A stretch of 64,000 nt of DNA, from the NCBI GenBank assembly GCA_016931115.1, contig JAFGFM010000092.1, positions 1 through 64,000 on the forward strand, given 5' to 3'. The translations under genes and the position numbers were made by a program. The notes below the pieces were generated by a model. The model searched no databases. It was not told the origin of the DNA and worked only from the letters and a program-made list of their open reading frames with translations. Numbering within the stretch: the first letter of the stretch is position 1; each line of letters begins with the position of its first letter. This document shows positions 63,996-64,000 of this stretch, one piece after another. The DNA is from Deltaproteobacteria bacterium. Lineage in GTDB: Bacteria; Desulfobacterota; DSM-4660; Desulfatiglandales; HGW-15.

Positions 63996-64000
63996 CCTGG

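Overview
The window reads as a chromosome segment of a Gram-negative anaerobe, most likely a Desulfobacterota (deltaproteobacterial) sulfate reducer or syntroph. This is an inference from gene content: a glycyl-radical enzyme with its activase, two flavoprotein/ferredoxin pairs resembling AprAB, an Old-Yellow-Enzyme-type FMN/FAD/Fe-S reductase, a URO-D-family protein, a BKACE enzyme, AsmA/DUF748 envelope proteins, and several REP-like hairpins and short intergenic repeats. No rRNA, tRNA or CRISPR array was recognised.

Layout. (1) 1-5.0 kb, minus strand: the start of glpK, a secreted GH3 glycosidase with a PA14 insert, a remnant of a lipoprotein gene, a secreted alpha/beta-hydrolase broken by an in-frame stop, and a GntR/UTRA regulator. 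(2) 5.4-23.7 kb, almost all minus strand: a catabolic island. It holds three PhlG-like (diacetylphloroglucinol-hydrolase family) proteins, two AprA-like flavoprotein plus AprB-like ferredoxin pairs, an OYE/2-enoate-reductase-like enzyme, a URO-D protein, a flavodoxin-like reductase, an MFS transporter, a 3-hydroxyacyl-CoA-dehydrogenase-family enzyme, an SDR, a BKACE, a cyclase-family hydrolase and two small alpha+beta-barrel proteins. A TetR regulator lies inside it and a PAS-PAS-sigma54 activator (24.0-25.9 kb) is divergent from its upstream end. The set suggests reductive attack on an oxygenated ring or enone, hydrolytic C-C cleavage of a beta-diketone, and beta-keto-acid cleavage with acetyl-CoA. 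The substrate is unknown. (3) 25.9-43.2 kb, minus strand: a type 1 BREX phage-defence locus (brxA-brxB-brxC-pglX-pglZ-brxL) with a RloA/RloB (AbiL-like) pair between brxC and pglX and a ParB-methyltransferase gene after brxL. (4) 43.8-54.9 kb: a small unknown ORF, a glycosyltransferase, a nitroreductase, two SPFH proteins, amtB-glnK behind a clear sigma54 promoter, and a U32 peptidase-RluA-PQQ propeller operon. (5) 55.0-64 kb: a DUF748 protein, a glycyl-radical enzyme with its activase, and an AsmA protein.

A striking feature is the number of otherwise well-preserved genes that carry one lesion. The esterase, brxB and the ParB-methyltransferase each have one in-frame stop. The URO-D and one PhlG-like gene each have one frameshift. 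pglX is interrupted by a ~0.43 kb element encoding a four-helix-bundle (23S rRNA intervening-sequence type) protein. Some lesions may be sequencing errors. The pglX insertion, with its inverted-repeat ends and own ribosome-binding site, is real structure. The most interesting signals are this insertion together with related repeats elsewhere in pglX, the catabolic island, a slippery heptamer exactly at the URO-D frameshift, the amtB leader that can pair with its own Shine-Dalgarno sequence, and a PII protein with Phe in place of the uridylylated Tyr51.
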